DNA from: Prochlorococcus sp. AG-670-N10
GTDB lineage: Bacteria > Cyanobacteriota > Cyanobacteriia > PCC-6307 > Cyanobiaceae
NCBI GenBank assembly: GCA_003209065.1
Contig: QCSX01000001.1
Location: 1 to 64,000 of the forward strand
Length of the DNA stretch: 64,000 bases
Direction of reading: 5' to 3'
The notes below the pieces were generated by a model. The model was not told the origin of the DNA. It worked only from the letters and a program-made list of their open reading frames with translations, and made no database searches. The position numbers and the translations under genes are program-made. Below, in pieces: positions 1 through 8,203 of this stretch; the stretch's first letter is position 1, and each line of letters begins with the position of its first letter.

Positions 1-327
1 AAAATCCAAATGGATTTTTATGCATATCTTCTCAAAGGTATGGGATTTGATGTTCATAAAACATCTTATTTTCTAGTCTGTAATGCAAAAAGAGATGATG
101 AAGAATTTAATAAAAGAATGAATTTTGACGAATATTTAGTTCCCTATAACTGGAATGCTGATTGGATTGAAAACAAAATAGATGAAATGGTTTCTTTAAT
201 GAATAATCACCAGATACCAGAACCTAATACATCATGTAAAAACTGTGCTTATTCTGAGCAATATGCCAAGTTGGTCTGTAACTCTGTAAAAGTTGATCAT
301 GAAGAAATTCAAGGGAATCTTTTTTAG
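1..327 (+). CDS. PD-(D/E)XK nuclease-like protein, C-terminal part (5' end outside window)
   Basis: The frame is open from the first base, so this is the C-terminal ~108 residues of a longer protein. The first codons read Lys-Ile-Gln-Met-Asp-Phe-Tyr, giving a QxxxY motif like motif III of RecB-type PD-(D/E)XK nucleases. The tail has a Cys-x2-Cys pair (PNTSCKNCAY) and a later Cys, as in family members that end in a cysteine-rich segment, some of which bind an Fe-S cluster. The catalytic D/E-x-K core would lie upstream and cannot be checked. Family assignment is by motif and overall likeness; the substrate is unknown. No neighbour suggests a defence or repair operon. Confidence 0.55.
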   Translation, partial: KIQMDFYAYLLKGMGFDVHKTSYFLVCNAKRDDEEFNKRMNFDEYLVPYNWNADWIENKIDEMVSLMNNHQIPEPNTSCKNCAYSEQYAKLVCNSVKVDHEEIQGNLF

Positions 328-816
328 TTAACTTTTTGCATAGAATTTCACATAAAGCCACGAAGAAGAAGTAAGTAATATCAAAAACTGATCAACCTTC
401 TTCTTCAGACTACAGGATTCTAACCTGCGATCTACTGCTCCAAAATACCCTTGCTCTAACTTTTTATTTTTGCTTCTAGTCATATTAATTTCTTAAGAAC
501 TTTTGAATTAGTTGCGACTGCAGAATATTACTTTTCCTTTATAGCTCCGTGCATTGCCTTTTATTAATACCAACAACAATATTTCTTGAGAATAGATATT
601 GTTAGTTTCCCATTATTGTAGATCGATTATCAATTACTAATTTTTAATTAGAGATGCGAGCAGTATGTTTTTATTTATATTTAAATTTAAATTTTTCAGC
701 TATTAAGTAAGCATCCATAAAAAGTTGGTTACAGATGAAATATCATAATTCTAGGAATACCTTACTTTAAAATCTAATTTTAATTCAGGGAAATTTATTC
801 TCTAACCAAAAAAATT
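328..816. other. Non-coding gap with a tRNA-like relic
   Basis: I see no convincing protein gene in this AT-rich stretch of 489 bases. The notable content is a tRNA-like remnant on the minus strand (405-461, listed separately). The bases just before 817 give a weak purine-rich context for the SDR start. Confidence 0.5.
405..461 (-). pseudogene. Decayed tRNA-like sequence
   Basis: Read on the minus strand, a D-arm 3' half (AGTTAGAGCA) is followed 26 bases later by a T-arm-like block, GCAGG-TTAGAAT-CCTGT. Its 5-bp stem includes one G-T pair and its loop resembles TTCGAAT. The distance between the two blocks is within one base of an intact tRNA such as tRNA-Asp. The anticodon stem does not pair, and no acceptor stem or 5' half is recognisable. 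I infer a degraded tRNA, possibly the scar of an integration site at the edge of a variable region. It could also be chance similarity. Confidence 0.3.
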
Positions 817-1581
817 ATGAATTTACCAATAGAAAAACAGACTGTTTTAATAACAGGGGCAGGCAGAGGCCTAGGATCCGAAATAGCGAAATCATTTCAT
901 AGAGAGGGCGCAAAAGTAATTATCAATTATAGAAAATCATTTGAAAGTGCCAAAAAATTATCTGATTCATTAGGAGAAAATACAATTTTAATCAAAGGAG
1001 ATATTAGAGAAAAAGATCAAGTCTCTAAGATGCAGGAGGAATTAGAAAGTAAGAATATCACAGTGGATACAATAATCCATAACGCAATAAATGATTTTGT
1101 TTTTAATGGTGATGAAAGAAAAAAAATAGAAACTATCGAGTGGCAAGATTTCCAAAACCAAATTGAAACTTCTCAGAAAGGATTTTTAAATCTTCTGAAA
1201 ATTTTTACCTCAAACATGAAAAACAATTCTTTTGGAAGAGTGATAGCTATTGGCACTAACTTATTTCAAAATCCAGTAATCCCCTACCATGATTACACTG
1301 CCGCCAAAGGAGGATTATTATCACTTACAAGAACAGCAGCTATAGATCTGGGGCAATTTAATATCACAGTAAATATGGTTTCAGGGGGATTATTAAAGTT
1401 AACTGATGCTAGTAAAGAAACTCCAGAAAGTGTTTTTGAATATATTTCCAGCATCACGCCTTTGAGAAAAGTTACAACTATAGAGGATTTTTCGGATGCT
1501 GTATTATTTTTTGCATCTCCTTGGTCACGAGCAGTTACTGGTCAAAATTTAATTGTTGATGGTGGATTAGTTCTAAACTAG
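817..1581 (+). CDS. SDR family oxidoreductase (FabG-like)
   Basis: This 254-residue short-chain dehydrogenase/reductase has the usual family length. It shows the Rossmann TGxxxGxG motif (TGAGRGLG, residues 13-20), an Asn in the NNAG-equivalent HNAIN (Asn89), and the catalytic YxxxK (Tyr160, Lys164). The residue 13 before the Tyr, normally the catalytic Ser, is Thr147 in IGTNLF. A Thr could keep a hydroxyl there, so activity is plausible. Family members reduce or oxidise carbonyl/hydroxyl groups with NAD(P)H; annotations such as 3-oxoacyl-ACP reductase are often transferred to them, but the substrate cannot be told. It stands alone in a sparse region, with no operon partner. Confidence 0.85.
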   Translation: MNLPIEKQTVLITGAGRGLGSEIAKSFHREGAKVIINYRKSFESAKKLSDSLGENTILIKGDIREKDQVSKMQEELESKNITVDTIIHNAINDFVFNGDERKKIETIEWQDFQNQIETSQKGFLNLLKIFTSNMKNNSFGRVIAIGTNLFQNPVIPYHDYTAAKGGLLSLTRTAAIDLGQFNITVNMVSGGLLKLTDASKETPESVFEYISSITPLRKVTTIEDFSDAVLFFASPWSRAVTGQNLIVDGGLVLN

Positions 1582-1586
1582 TTACC

Positions 1587-1724
1587 TTAAAAAGCTAAAG
1601 TTAAAATTCCAATATCAGAATCATCATCATCGTAACTATCCTCTGAGAAAATCAATAGTCCTCTTCTTGTATAACGAAGTGTGGAGAATGAAAATATCCC
1701 CTTAGAATTTTGAGAATCAAAAGT
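1587..1724 (-). pseudogene. Possible C-terminal remnant of a lost gene
   Basis: On the minus strand a frame stays open for 45 sense codons, bounded by an in-frame TAA at 1725-1727, without an ATG or GTG; an internal TTG is the only possible start. The reading has a protein-like composition: an Arg-rich patch, then SEDSYDDDDSDIG, then a hydrophobic end LTLAF. The terminal Phe resembles outer-membrane beta-barrel C-termini, which is only suggestive. It starts 6 bases beyond the SDR stop, convergent with it. I infer a truncated gene end, but a chance open frame cannot be excluded. Confidence 0.25.
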
Positions 1725-1821
1725 TTATCTTCATAACCTGTAAATTATATATTTATATAATTTAAATTCTTTGTAATAAGCTATATTATTGTCGTTACTG
1801 ATTTTCTCGACTAAAGATGAT

Positions 1822-2622
1822 ATGAATGTAGGAAGCAACTATAATGATCAATTTTATAAATCGCTCACCGATGGCTCTTACATTAGTGCTAAGCATTATG
1901 TATCCATTTTAAGTTCTCTACTTATCAACCCCAAGAAAGTTATTGATGTTGGATGTGGCCGAGGGCCATGGTTAAAGGCCTTTTATGATTCGGGTGCAGA
2001 AGAGCTGGTTGGTATAGATGGCGATTGGGTCAGTCAAGAACAGATGCTTGATAAAAAAATCAGATTCCATTCAGTAGACCTTAGCTCTACTGTCATTAAA
2101 AATCCTATAAATAAGAAATTTGATCTTGCAATGTCACTTGAAGTAGCAGAGCATTTAAAACCAGAACAAGCAATTACCTTTGTCAATTACTTAACAAGCT
2201 TCTCAGAGAATATATTATTTAGCGCAGCTTTTAGTGGACAAGGTGGTACTGATCATTTTAATGAGAGACCGCATTCATACTGGGCTGAAATTTTTATTAA
2301 AAAAGGTTATTTACCTTATGATCTTTTTCGTCCAGAGGTTTGGGAAAATCAAGAGATAGAAGTTTGGTATCGTCAAAATACATTCTTGTACATTAAAAGT
2401 AATTCAAAATTTGAAAAGATATTAAAAGAAAAAAGAATAGAGCCTATTAGTAAAATCTCTCTTATGAACAGTATACATCCAGATTTATATCAAATAAGAG
2501 TAGAAGAATCTAAGCAGTTAACTCAATCAATTCTTAAATTAAGGAAATTAACTATAAATGGACTTATAAAAAGGATTATGCCTAAATTTATAGTTGAGTT
2601 TTTCAGGGAATTTCGAAGATAA
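1822..2622 (+). CDS. Class I SAM-dependent methyltransferase
   Basis: 266 residues from the ATG at 1822; a longer reading from TTG at 1789 adds 11 poorly conserved residues and is less likely. Motif I is IDVGCGRG (residues 41-48), the SAM-ribose acidic residue is in VGIDGD (Asp66), and motif DLAMSLEVAEHL follows at about residue 103. These are the hallmarks of a Rossmann methyltransferase (Methyltransf_23-like). The C-terminal third is basic and may contact substrate. Such genes are common in cell-surface and glycan islands of picocyanobacteria. The target is unknown, and the gene has no co-directional partner within 850 bases. Confidence 0.8.
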   Translation: MNVGSNYNDQFYKSLTDGSYISAKHYVSILSSLLINPKKVIDVGCGRGPWLKAFYDSGAEELVGIDGDWVSQEQMLDKKIRFHSVDLSSTVIKNPINKKFDLAMSLEVAEHLKPEQAITFVNYLTSFSENILFSAAFSGQGGTDHFNERPHSYWAEIFIKKGYLPYDLFRPEVWENQEIEVWYRQNTFLYIKSNSKFEKILKEKRIEPISKISLMNSIHPDLYQIRVEESKQLTQSILKLRKLTINGLIKRIMPKFIVEFFREFRR

Positions 2623-3141
2623 AATATTAAGGATGAAAATAATAAAAGTTATTAAGCTTACAGTGGTTTTTTAGTGATTTTTCAATAGAAAATAACTCAA
2701 TAATTTTTAATTCTGAATATATACCATCATTCTATTTCCCGACATTAATAAAGGTAATTTCATCCAAACCTTTTTGATCATAAATACACTTTTAAAAATA
2801 AACTTATTTAAATATTTTTTATTTTAAAAGACGCAAAAAATATCTTAAGTCATCGACAGAATTAGATCTTCCTATTCAAATCGCAAGATTATGAGCTAAA
2901 TATTAAATAATAAACTTTTTAATTTTTGCAAGCTTCCAATAATTTCTAATTAATCTCCTCTGAATTCGTGAGCAAAGTTAAATTATTTTTATCTCATTAG
3001 TTAAATTTTCCTATAATTTTTGTTATTTCCTATTGGGATAATCAGTAGAATATATATATTCATTTATATGAATCTCATAAGTAACCTTAATGTAAAAAAG
3101 GCCTTAAAGAGATCCTAAAAGATCAACTTTCGAAAAATAAA
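2623..3141. other. AT-rich gap, no gene seen
   Basis: This stretch of 519 bases is extremely AT-rich. I found no open frame with a believable start and no hairpin followed by a T-run strong enough to call. It separates the methyltransferase from a run of tiny ORFs and adds to the island-like look of the first 3.5 kb. Confidence 0.5.
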
Positions 3142-3285
3142 TTAGGCACACAAAACTGATAAATCTACAAAATTCTTACTTTCATCCGCCAATTCAGTCA
3201 TTATTCGATTAAGCCACTCAGAAGTACTTTCACAATATCCGACATTAACCACAACTTTTGGAGTTGGTTTTTCTTGGTTTCTCAT
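3142..3285 (-). CDS. Small hypothetical protein (47 aa)
   Basis: ATG to TAA, 48 codons. The protein begins MRNQEKPTPKVVVNVGYC, is soluble-looking, and has a mixed-charge helix-prone middle (STSEWLNRIMTELADES). No family is recognised. No strong Shine-Dalgarno is visible, which is common in this genome. Protein-like amino-acid composition and the full ATG-to-stop frame support it; conservation in related genomes would be the real test. Confidence 0.45.
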   Translation of the reverse strand: MRNQEKPTPKVVVNVGYCESTSEWLNRIMTELADESKNFVDLSVLCA

Positions 3286-3474
3286 ATAAAATTCAGAAGT
3301 ATCTTTTTTAAAAATAACTAAAAATATATTGTATGAAAATAAGTCTTAATTACTATCACTTCGAAATAGTCACATTTAATACCAATTAGATATTATTCAA
3401 TCTAAAAATAGAATTTTTCTATTGACATAAAGAATCATACAAGCTTGTCTTAATAAAAAATTATTTGCTTACCT

Positions 3475-3660
3475 ATGAATAACATCAAAATTGAAGAGTT
3501 GATGAAAATCAGGTTTGATGGCATTGCCAATAGACTAGGTCATTTAACAAAAGGAGAAAGAGAATCTTTATTGTTAGAACATCTTGAGTGGTTAGAAGGA
3601 GGATGGGAGTCAGAAGAAATTTTATTTTTAAAAAAGCCACTTAGAAAATGGTGGTTTTAA
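3475..3660 (+). CDS. Small hypothetical protein (61 aa)
   Basis: ATG start, 61 residues, probably soluble, with an amphipathic charged core (LTKGERESLLLEHLEWLEGG) and a basic tryptophan-rich end (LRKWWF). The Leu/Glu/Trp pattern suggests one or two short helices. It converges with thiD 45 bases away. No domain is recognised and no function can be assigned. Composition and codon use look like those of a real gene of this genome. Confidence 0.55.
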   Translation: MNNIKIEELMKIRFDGIANRLGHLTKGERESLLLEHLEWLEGGWESEEILFLKKPLRKWWF

Positions 3661-3705
3661 TTACATATTAAAATAAAACGCTTTAATAAGATTTCTTCTT
3701 TTTCC

Positions 3706-4494
3706 CTAAAGTGATTGATAGTGTCCAAGAGGTCCTGGACCAGAACCAATTTTATAAGATTCCTCTAAAGATCTTTCAATAAATACTTTAGCTCTTTTAA
3801 TTGACTCTATCAAATCAAACCCTAAGGCTTGATAACCACAAATTGCCGAGCTTAAAGTACATCCACTTCCGTGAGTATTTTTAGTATTTATGAATTTATT
3901 GATAAACCATTTTCTTTTTCCTGTGCAATCAAAATAAAAATCTTTACCTTGCATATCTGTTAATCCGCCACCTTTTATCAAAACTGATTTAGCTCCAAGT
4001 TCAATAATATGTTTAGCTGAGAGCTCTATATCTTCCTTATTCTTGATTTCGAAGTTTGATAAAAGATTTGCCTCAAAAATATTTGGTGTAACTAAATCAG
4101 CAATCGGTAAAAGTAATTTTTTGTAAGCATTAATTGCAGAATCCTCAAGTAACTTAGACCCAGTTCTAGTTACCATTACTGGATCAACAACCTTAGGAAT
4201 AGAATAAGATTTTAATTTTAAAGCCGTGGCATTAATAATACGCTCATTCAGAAGCATGCCAGTTTTTAAGGCATTTATATTAAAATCCGAGAATAAAGTA
4301 TCAAGTTGGCTTATTAAAGTTTCCTTCTGTACAGGTTCTACGCAGTTTACCTCAAAACTGTTTTGAGCTGTAATACACGTAATTGCAGAGCATCCATGAA
4401 CATTGAGTGCCATAAAAGTTCTTAAATCGGCTTGAATTCCTGCTCCTCCACCAGAATCACTACCGCCAATTGAAAGAGCAATTTTTGAATACAT
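3706..4494 (-). CDS. thiD: Hydroxymethylpyrimidine/phosphomethylpyrimidine kinase ThiD
   Basis: 262 residues, the normal length for ThiD, a cytoplasmic ribokinase-fold kinase. It phosphorylates HMP and then HMP-phosphate to HMP-PP for thiamin synthesis. Seen: the N-terminal substrate motif GGSDSGGGAGIQAD (residues 9-22), a central DPVMVTRTGSKLL, and the C-terminal anion-hole/catalytic motif HGSGCTLSSA. It lies 35 bases downstream of tenA on the same strand, which fits a salvage operon, since TenA releases the HMP precursor that ThiD phosphorylates. I saw no TPP riboswitch-like element upstream of the pair. Confidence 0.95.
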   Translation of the reverse strand: MYSKIALSIGGSDSGGGAGIQADLRTFMALNVHGCSAITCITAQNSFEVNCVEPVQKETLISQLDTLFSDFNINALKTGMLLNERIINATALKLKSYSIPKVVDPVMVTRTGSKLLEDSAINAYKKLLLPIADLVTPNIFEANLLSNFEIKNKEDIELSAKHIIELGAKSVLIKGGGLTDMQGKDFYFDCTGKRKWFINKFINTKNTHGSGCTLSSAICGYQALGFDLIESIKRAKVFIERSLEESYKIGSGPGPLGHYQSL

Positions 4495-4529
4495 AATATT
4501 ATTTAAAATTTAAAAGTTTGTTTGTTTTA

Positions 4530-5153
4530 TTAGTAATTTGAATAAGCATTAAAAAACTCTAATTCCAATTCCATAGCCCTCTTATATAAATAATTTGCCT
4601 TATTACAATCATATTCCTCTTTAGATGAATCAATAAGATTTTCAAGAGATTTCGCTAGATTATCAAAGGTTTTATCAGAGTAAGTAATAATCCATTCTTT
4701 ATATGGATTATTTAAAACATTGTTTGATAATGACTTACCTATCCAAGAATATAAGCGCATGCAGGGAGTCATCGCAAACATTATCTCAACAGCATTTTGT
4801 TTTTTAGAAACTTCGTCTAAGAAGGCAGTATAGTTTTTAGTTGCTGGTTTTATGTAATTATTTGTTAGATCAATATCCCATTCTTTGGCGTATGTCTCAT
4901 GAAGTATTAATTCCTCTGATACCCCAACTAAAAGTTGACTTAAAACCTTTATTGAATTTTTATCTTTAGATTTAGAAACTGCTAAACCATATGCTCTAGA
5001 AAAACTTTCTAAGAAGAAATAATCTTGAGCTACATATTCTTGAAATATATTTTTTGGTAAGTTTCCAGTTTTGAGACCTTGAACAAATTTTGATTTTAAG
5101 CTTAATAAGGCAAGCTCATAATTACTTTCCCATAAAGTATTTGATAAAAGCAT
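4530..5153 (-). CDS. tenA: TenA family thiaminase II / aminopyrimidine aminohydrolase
   Basis: 207 residues with the all-helical TenA fold signature. Asp44 (VAQDYFFLES), Cys131 (AMTPCMRLY) and a C-terminal Glu cluster (AMELELEFF) correspond to the known active-site Asp, Cys and Glu of Bacillus TenA. The enzyme hydrolyses aminopyrimidine breakdown products of thiamin (or thiamin itself) to HMP, allowing base salvage. It is the first gene of a two-gene minus-strand unit with thiD. A regulatory role, once suggested by the name, is not supported by any DNA-binding motif. Confidence 0.92.
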   Translation of the reverse strand: MLLSNTLWESNYELALLSLKSKFVQGLKTGNLPKNIFQEYVAQDYFFLESFSRAYGLAVSKSKDKNSIKVLSQLLVGVSEELILHETYAKEWDIDLTNNYIKPATKNYTAFLDEVSKKQNAVEIMFAMTPCMRLYSWIGKSLSNNVLNNPYKEWIITYSDKTFDNLAKSLENLIDSSKEEYDCNKANYLYKRAMELELEFFNAYSNY

Positions 5154-5275
5154 TTATTTTATTTTTGAGTATATAAATAATTAGTTTGTTTATTTTAATT
5201 AAAAAATATTTAATCAAACGTCATAGGTAATAAAAAGTTTTTTTATAATAAAAAGATAATTAATTTCTAGCAATA

Positions 5276-5449
5276 ATGTCTGATAGATTTTCATGGGATG
5301 ATACTAATAGTTCAGGAATTTGGTGGAGTACTAATGTAACTATTCGAGATGAATGTATTTTGTTGAAAGAAGATACGGAGTGTGATGATTCTGATATTGT
5401 TGAATTACTAAGAAGTATTGCTCAAAACATTGAAGATAATGGTCTTTAA
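5276..5449 (+). CDS. Small acidic hypothetical protein (57 aa)
   Basis: ATG start, 57 residues, strongly acidic (DTECDDSDIVELL, SIAQNIEDNG) with a Trp-rich N-terminal part (WDDTNSSGIWWSTN) and two cysteines. No transmembrane segment. It lies between the divergent 5' end of tenA and the 3' end of the proline iminopeptidase gene (convergent). The composition looks like a genuine conserved picocyanobacterial small protein; no function is known to me. Confidence 0.55.
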   Translation: MSDRFSWDDTNSSGIWWSTNVTIRDECILLKEDTECDDSDIVELLRSIAQNIEDNGL

Positions 5450-5481
5450 CGCTTCATAAGTTTATTTTTAATAAAATTTAC

Positions 5482-6432
5482 CTAAAAACTTTCTAATCTT
5501 TCAACTGAATTTAATAATTTTAATGTGATGCCTTTTTCGCTCATTGAATGTCCAGCATCATCTACGATAATTAACTCTGAATTTATTAATTTTCTGCTAA
5601 GGTCCCAAGCACTCCTTACAGGACAAACTACGTCATATCTACCTTGAATTATTTTAGTTGGGATGGATTCTATAATCTTTATATTTTTCAAAATAAAATT
5701 TTCTTCTAAGAAGATCTTATTTATAAAATAATGACATTCTATTCTAGCAAAAGCATCTGAAAAGGAATTAGTTTTACTTTGACCAACATCAATATCTCTT
5801 TTTATAAGATGGCTTGTAGAAAGTTCCCAATTTGTCCAAGCAGCAGCAGCTTTTGATCTAAGTTCAATATCTGGGGAGGTTAGATATTTGTAAAAAGAAG
5901 CAATCAAGTCAACCCTTTCATCCTTAGGAATTACTGCAATATATTTTTCAAACTCTTCAGGAAATATTTCACTTGCGCCATATTGATAAAACCATAAGAG
6001 TTCAAATTTTCTACATAAGAATATTCCTCTTAAGGTCATACTTAAGACTCTTGATGGATTTTTAATTGCATAAATTAAAGCTAGAGTAGATCCCCATGAA
6101 CCCCCAAACAAATGCCAAGAATCTATTTTCAAATTTACTCTTAATTTTTCAATATCATTTACTAGATCGCCTGTTGTATTTTCTCTTAATTCTGAAAAAG
6201 GTCTTGAAGAACCACAGCCTCTTTGATCAAATTGAACAATATCAAATTTTTCAGGATTAAAATATCGCCTATATCTTGGCTGACTTCCTCCTCCAGGGCC
6301 ACCATGAATTACTAATATCTTTTTACCTTTTGGATTTCCAGATCTTTCCCAATAAATAGAATGAATCTTACTTACTTGTAAAAAACCCTTTTCTCTTGGT
6401 TCGATGGATGGGAATAAATTTTTCTCTTTCAT
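5482..6432 (-). CDS. pip: Proline iminopeptidase
   Basis: 316 residues, an alpha/beta-hydrolase of the S33 family. It shows the oxyanion motif HGGPGGG (43-49), the nucleophile elbow GGSWGS (Ser112), the acid in GRYDVVCP and the catalytic His in DDAGHSMSEKG. It removes N-terminal proline from peptides in the cytoplasm. The length and the N-terminal block (EPREKGFLQV) match bacterial Pip. It is monocistronic on the minus strand. The upstream region is a 550-base gene-free block with strong hairpins. Confidence 0.95.
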   Translation of the reverse strand: MKEKNLFPSIEPREKGFLQVSKIHSIYWERSGNPKGKKILVIHGGPGGGSQPRYRRYFNPEKFDIVQFDQRGCGSSRPFSELRENTTGDLVNDIEKLRVNLKIDSWHLFGGSWGSTLALIYAIKNPSRVLSMTLRGIFLCRKFELLWFYQYGASEIFPEEFEKYIAVIPKDERVDLIASFYKYLTSPDIELRSKAAAAWTNWELSTSHLIKRDIDVGQSKTNSFSDAFARIECHYFINKIFLEENFILKNIKIIESIPTKIIQGRYDVVCPVRSAWDLSRKLINSELIIVDDAGHSMSEKGITLKLLNSVERLESF

Positions 6433-6510
6433 TTTACAAATATAATTTATTTCAAATTCAAAATTAATATTAACTAATAATAAACGTTTAAAATTATATA
6501 AATCATTAAA

Positions 6511-6538
6511 AAAGAGGCCTGTGATAACAGGCCTCTTT
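6511..6538 (-). terminator. Strong intrinsic terminator, mainly minus-strand
   Basis: A perfect 12-bp stem (AAAGAGGCCTGT / ACAGGCCTCTTT) around a 4-base loop. On the minus strand it is followed by six Ts, on the plus strand by four. It sits upstream of both flanking protein genes (pip leftward, GT2 rightward), so it cannot end either of them. It must terminate a transcript from the gene-free block to its right, or an antisense transcript. Confidence 0.8.
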
Positions 6539-6599
6539 TAAATTTCTTATATCCTACTTTCAGATTTTATAATACATATTATAAAGTTCATTTATTCAT

Positions 6600-6870
6600 G
6601 AGCTTAAAATACGTGGATTAGGGGATAATTCTCGATAAATTTAGTCCTTTTTTGTCGCTGGTAATTATAAAGCGAAGTCTTATCAGACTAATTGATTGAA
6701 CTCTATTTTTTCGATTAATCCCATTGTCAGGAATACACTTCCTATATTTGTAAATTTGCTAAATTTCAGGCGGACTATCAATCATTTAGATTGCCTCCTA
6801 ACTCAACATTCATAAATTACTCCTATCTCTATTTCAAGTAAATCCGTAAATATGCTGATTTACTTTTTTA
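6600..6870 (+). ncRNA. Candidate structured non-coding RNA
   Basis: No coding frame is present, but the plus strand folds into a chain of hairpins: 6615-6647 (GGATTA/TAGTCC followed by Ts), 6676-6689 (AGTCT/AGACT), 6691-6719 (10-bp stem with G-U pairs), 6729-6743 (AGGAA/TTCCT), 6768-6799 (AGGCGG...CAATC/GATTG...CCTCCT with a bulge), and a terminator at 6836-6869. G-U pairs in the second stem favour plus-strand RNA. The 5' end is not defined. Marine picocyanobacteria have several Yfr-type RNAs, but I do not recognise this as one of them, nor as 6S, SRP, RNase P or tmRNA. Confidence 0.45.
6836..6870 (+). terminator. Intrinsic terminator
   Basis: A perfect 9-bp stem, AAGTAAATC (6836-6844) with GATTTACTT (6857-6865), and a 12-base loop. 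The T-run including the stem end spans 6864-6869. It precedes the GT2 gene by about 120 bases on the same strand, with no protein gene upstream, so it probably ends the candidate ncRNA. Confidence 0.65.
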
Positions 6871-6986
6871 TCGATTTATACGAGAATTCTAATGCTCTGT
6901 TTGACCTATGCTATCTAATTAGATTTTAAAGCCATACTTTTAATATTAAAAAATTAAATAGAGATCCTATCTATAAGAGCCAAGAA

Positions 6987-8195
6987 ATGATATTAAACGC
7001 AAATAACATCCTCTTATGTTTGGGTTTTTTATCTTTTATTCTTATATTATTTTCATTTTTTTATGAAATATATATTTTTAATAAAGCACCTTTTTTAAAA
7101 AATTCTGTTTATTCAAAGCCACTTAATGAGAGCTTATCAATTTTAATACCGGCTTATAATGAAGAGATAAATATAGTCAATTGCCTAAAAGCATTAAATG
7201 AAATAAAAAAACCTTGCCAAACTTTTAAAATTTTAGTTGTTGATGATTCAAGTACTGATGATACTTATCATGAGGCTATAAAATGCAAAGATGAATATTT
7301 CCAAAAAAATGATGATATAGAAATTATTTCGTCTGGGAATAGACCAAGAGACAAAAATTGGGTTGGGAAAAATTGGGCTTGCTATAAAGGATCAAAACAA
7401 TTAACCACTGATTGGATTTTATTTATAGATGCAGACGTCATAATTGGTAAAAATTGTATTTTTAATGCATTATTAAAATCTTGTACAGAAGACATTGATT
7501 TATTATCTTTAGCTCCAAAAATAAATTGTAATTGCTTTGCAGAATGGATGGTCCAACCAATAATGACTAGTCTTCTTATGCTAGGTTTCCCAATTTTTAA
7601 AACTAATGATTCATCAAATAAAGATTCTTTTGCCGCAGGTCCATTTATGCTATTTAAAAAAAAATCTTATGATCTAATTGGCGGACATCTAGAAACATAT
7701 AATGAAGTCGTTGAAGATTTAGCATTAGCCAAAAAAATAAAATCAAATAATTTAAATTTAAATTTTTCTATAGCAATTAACGATATCTCTCTTAATATGT
7801 ATAGAAATTTAAATTCATTAATAGAAGGATGGAGTAAAAACTGGTTCCTAGGCCTTGAAAAAAATATTTTAAAATCACTAAGTGCATCCATATTTGTATT
7901 TTTCTTATATTCATTTCCTTTGATTTTATTTCTGATATCACTAATAAAAATTAATTTTACTGATAATACAAAAATATATTTTCTAACTTTTCTAATTTCT
8001 TTTATATGTATTATTAGTTATGGATTAAAAAGGCTAATATTTAAAAATAAATTCAATATTCCTAACAATTATTGGTTCCTCAATAGCATAGGCGGATTTA
8101 TTGTAATTTATATTAGTTTTTTGTCTATTTATAGAACAGTTACGGGTAATGGATGGACTTGGAAGGGGAGGAAATTATATGAAAAATTAGATTGA
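6987..8195 (+). CDS. Membrane glycosyltransferase, family 2 (HpnB-like)
   Basis: 402 residues. An N-terminal membrane segment (about 8-28) is followed by a GT2 domain (about 50-260) with ILIPAYNEE, KILVVDDSSTDDT (nucleotide-binding Asp pair at 86-87) and the DxD-like metal motif FIDAD (147-150). Two or three membrane helices (about 295-390) close the protein. The segment with WVGKNWACYKG resembles HpnB-type and carotenoid/hopanoid-associated glycosyltransferases, so a lipid acceptor is plausible. The true acceptor is unknown. It is transcribed after the structured intergenic block, with no tight operon partner. Confidence 0.8.
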   Translation: MILNANNILLCLGFLSFILILFSFFYEIYIFNKAPFLKNSVYSKPLNESLSILIPAYNEEINIVNCLKALNEIKKPCQTFKILVVDDSSTDDTYHEAIKCKDEYFQKNDDIEIISSGNRPRDKNWVGKNWACYKGSKQLTTDWILFIDADVIIGKNCIFNALLKSCTEDIDLLSLAPKINCNCFAEWMVQPIMTSLLMLGFPIFKTNDSSNKDSFAAGPFMLFKKKSYDLIGGHLETYNEVVEDLALAKKIKSNNLNLNFSIAINDISLNMYRNLNSLIEGWSKNWFLGLEKNILKSLSASIFVFFLYSFPLILFLISLIKINFTDNTKIYFLTFLISFICIISYGLKRLIFKNKFNIPNNYWFLNSIGGFIVIYISFLSIYRTVTGNGWTWKGRKLYEKLD

Positions 8196-8203
8196 TAAAA
8201 GTT

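Noticed and set aside
5154..5275. TPP riboswitch upstream of tenA-thiD
   Set aside because: No CTGAGA-type thi-box or matching helices were found in the 120 bases before tenA.
7667..7891. Minus-strand ORF inside the GT2 gene
   Set aside because: Shadow of the glycosyltransferase frame; no start context and poor composition.
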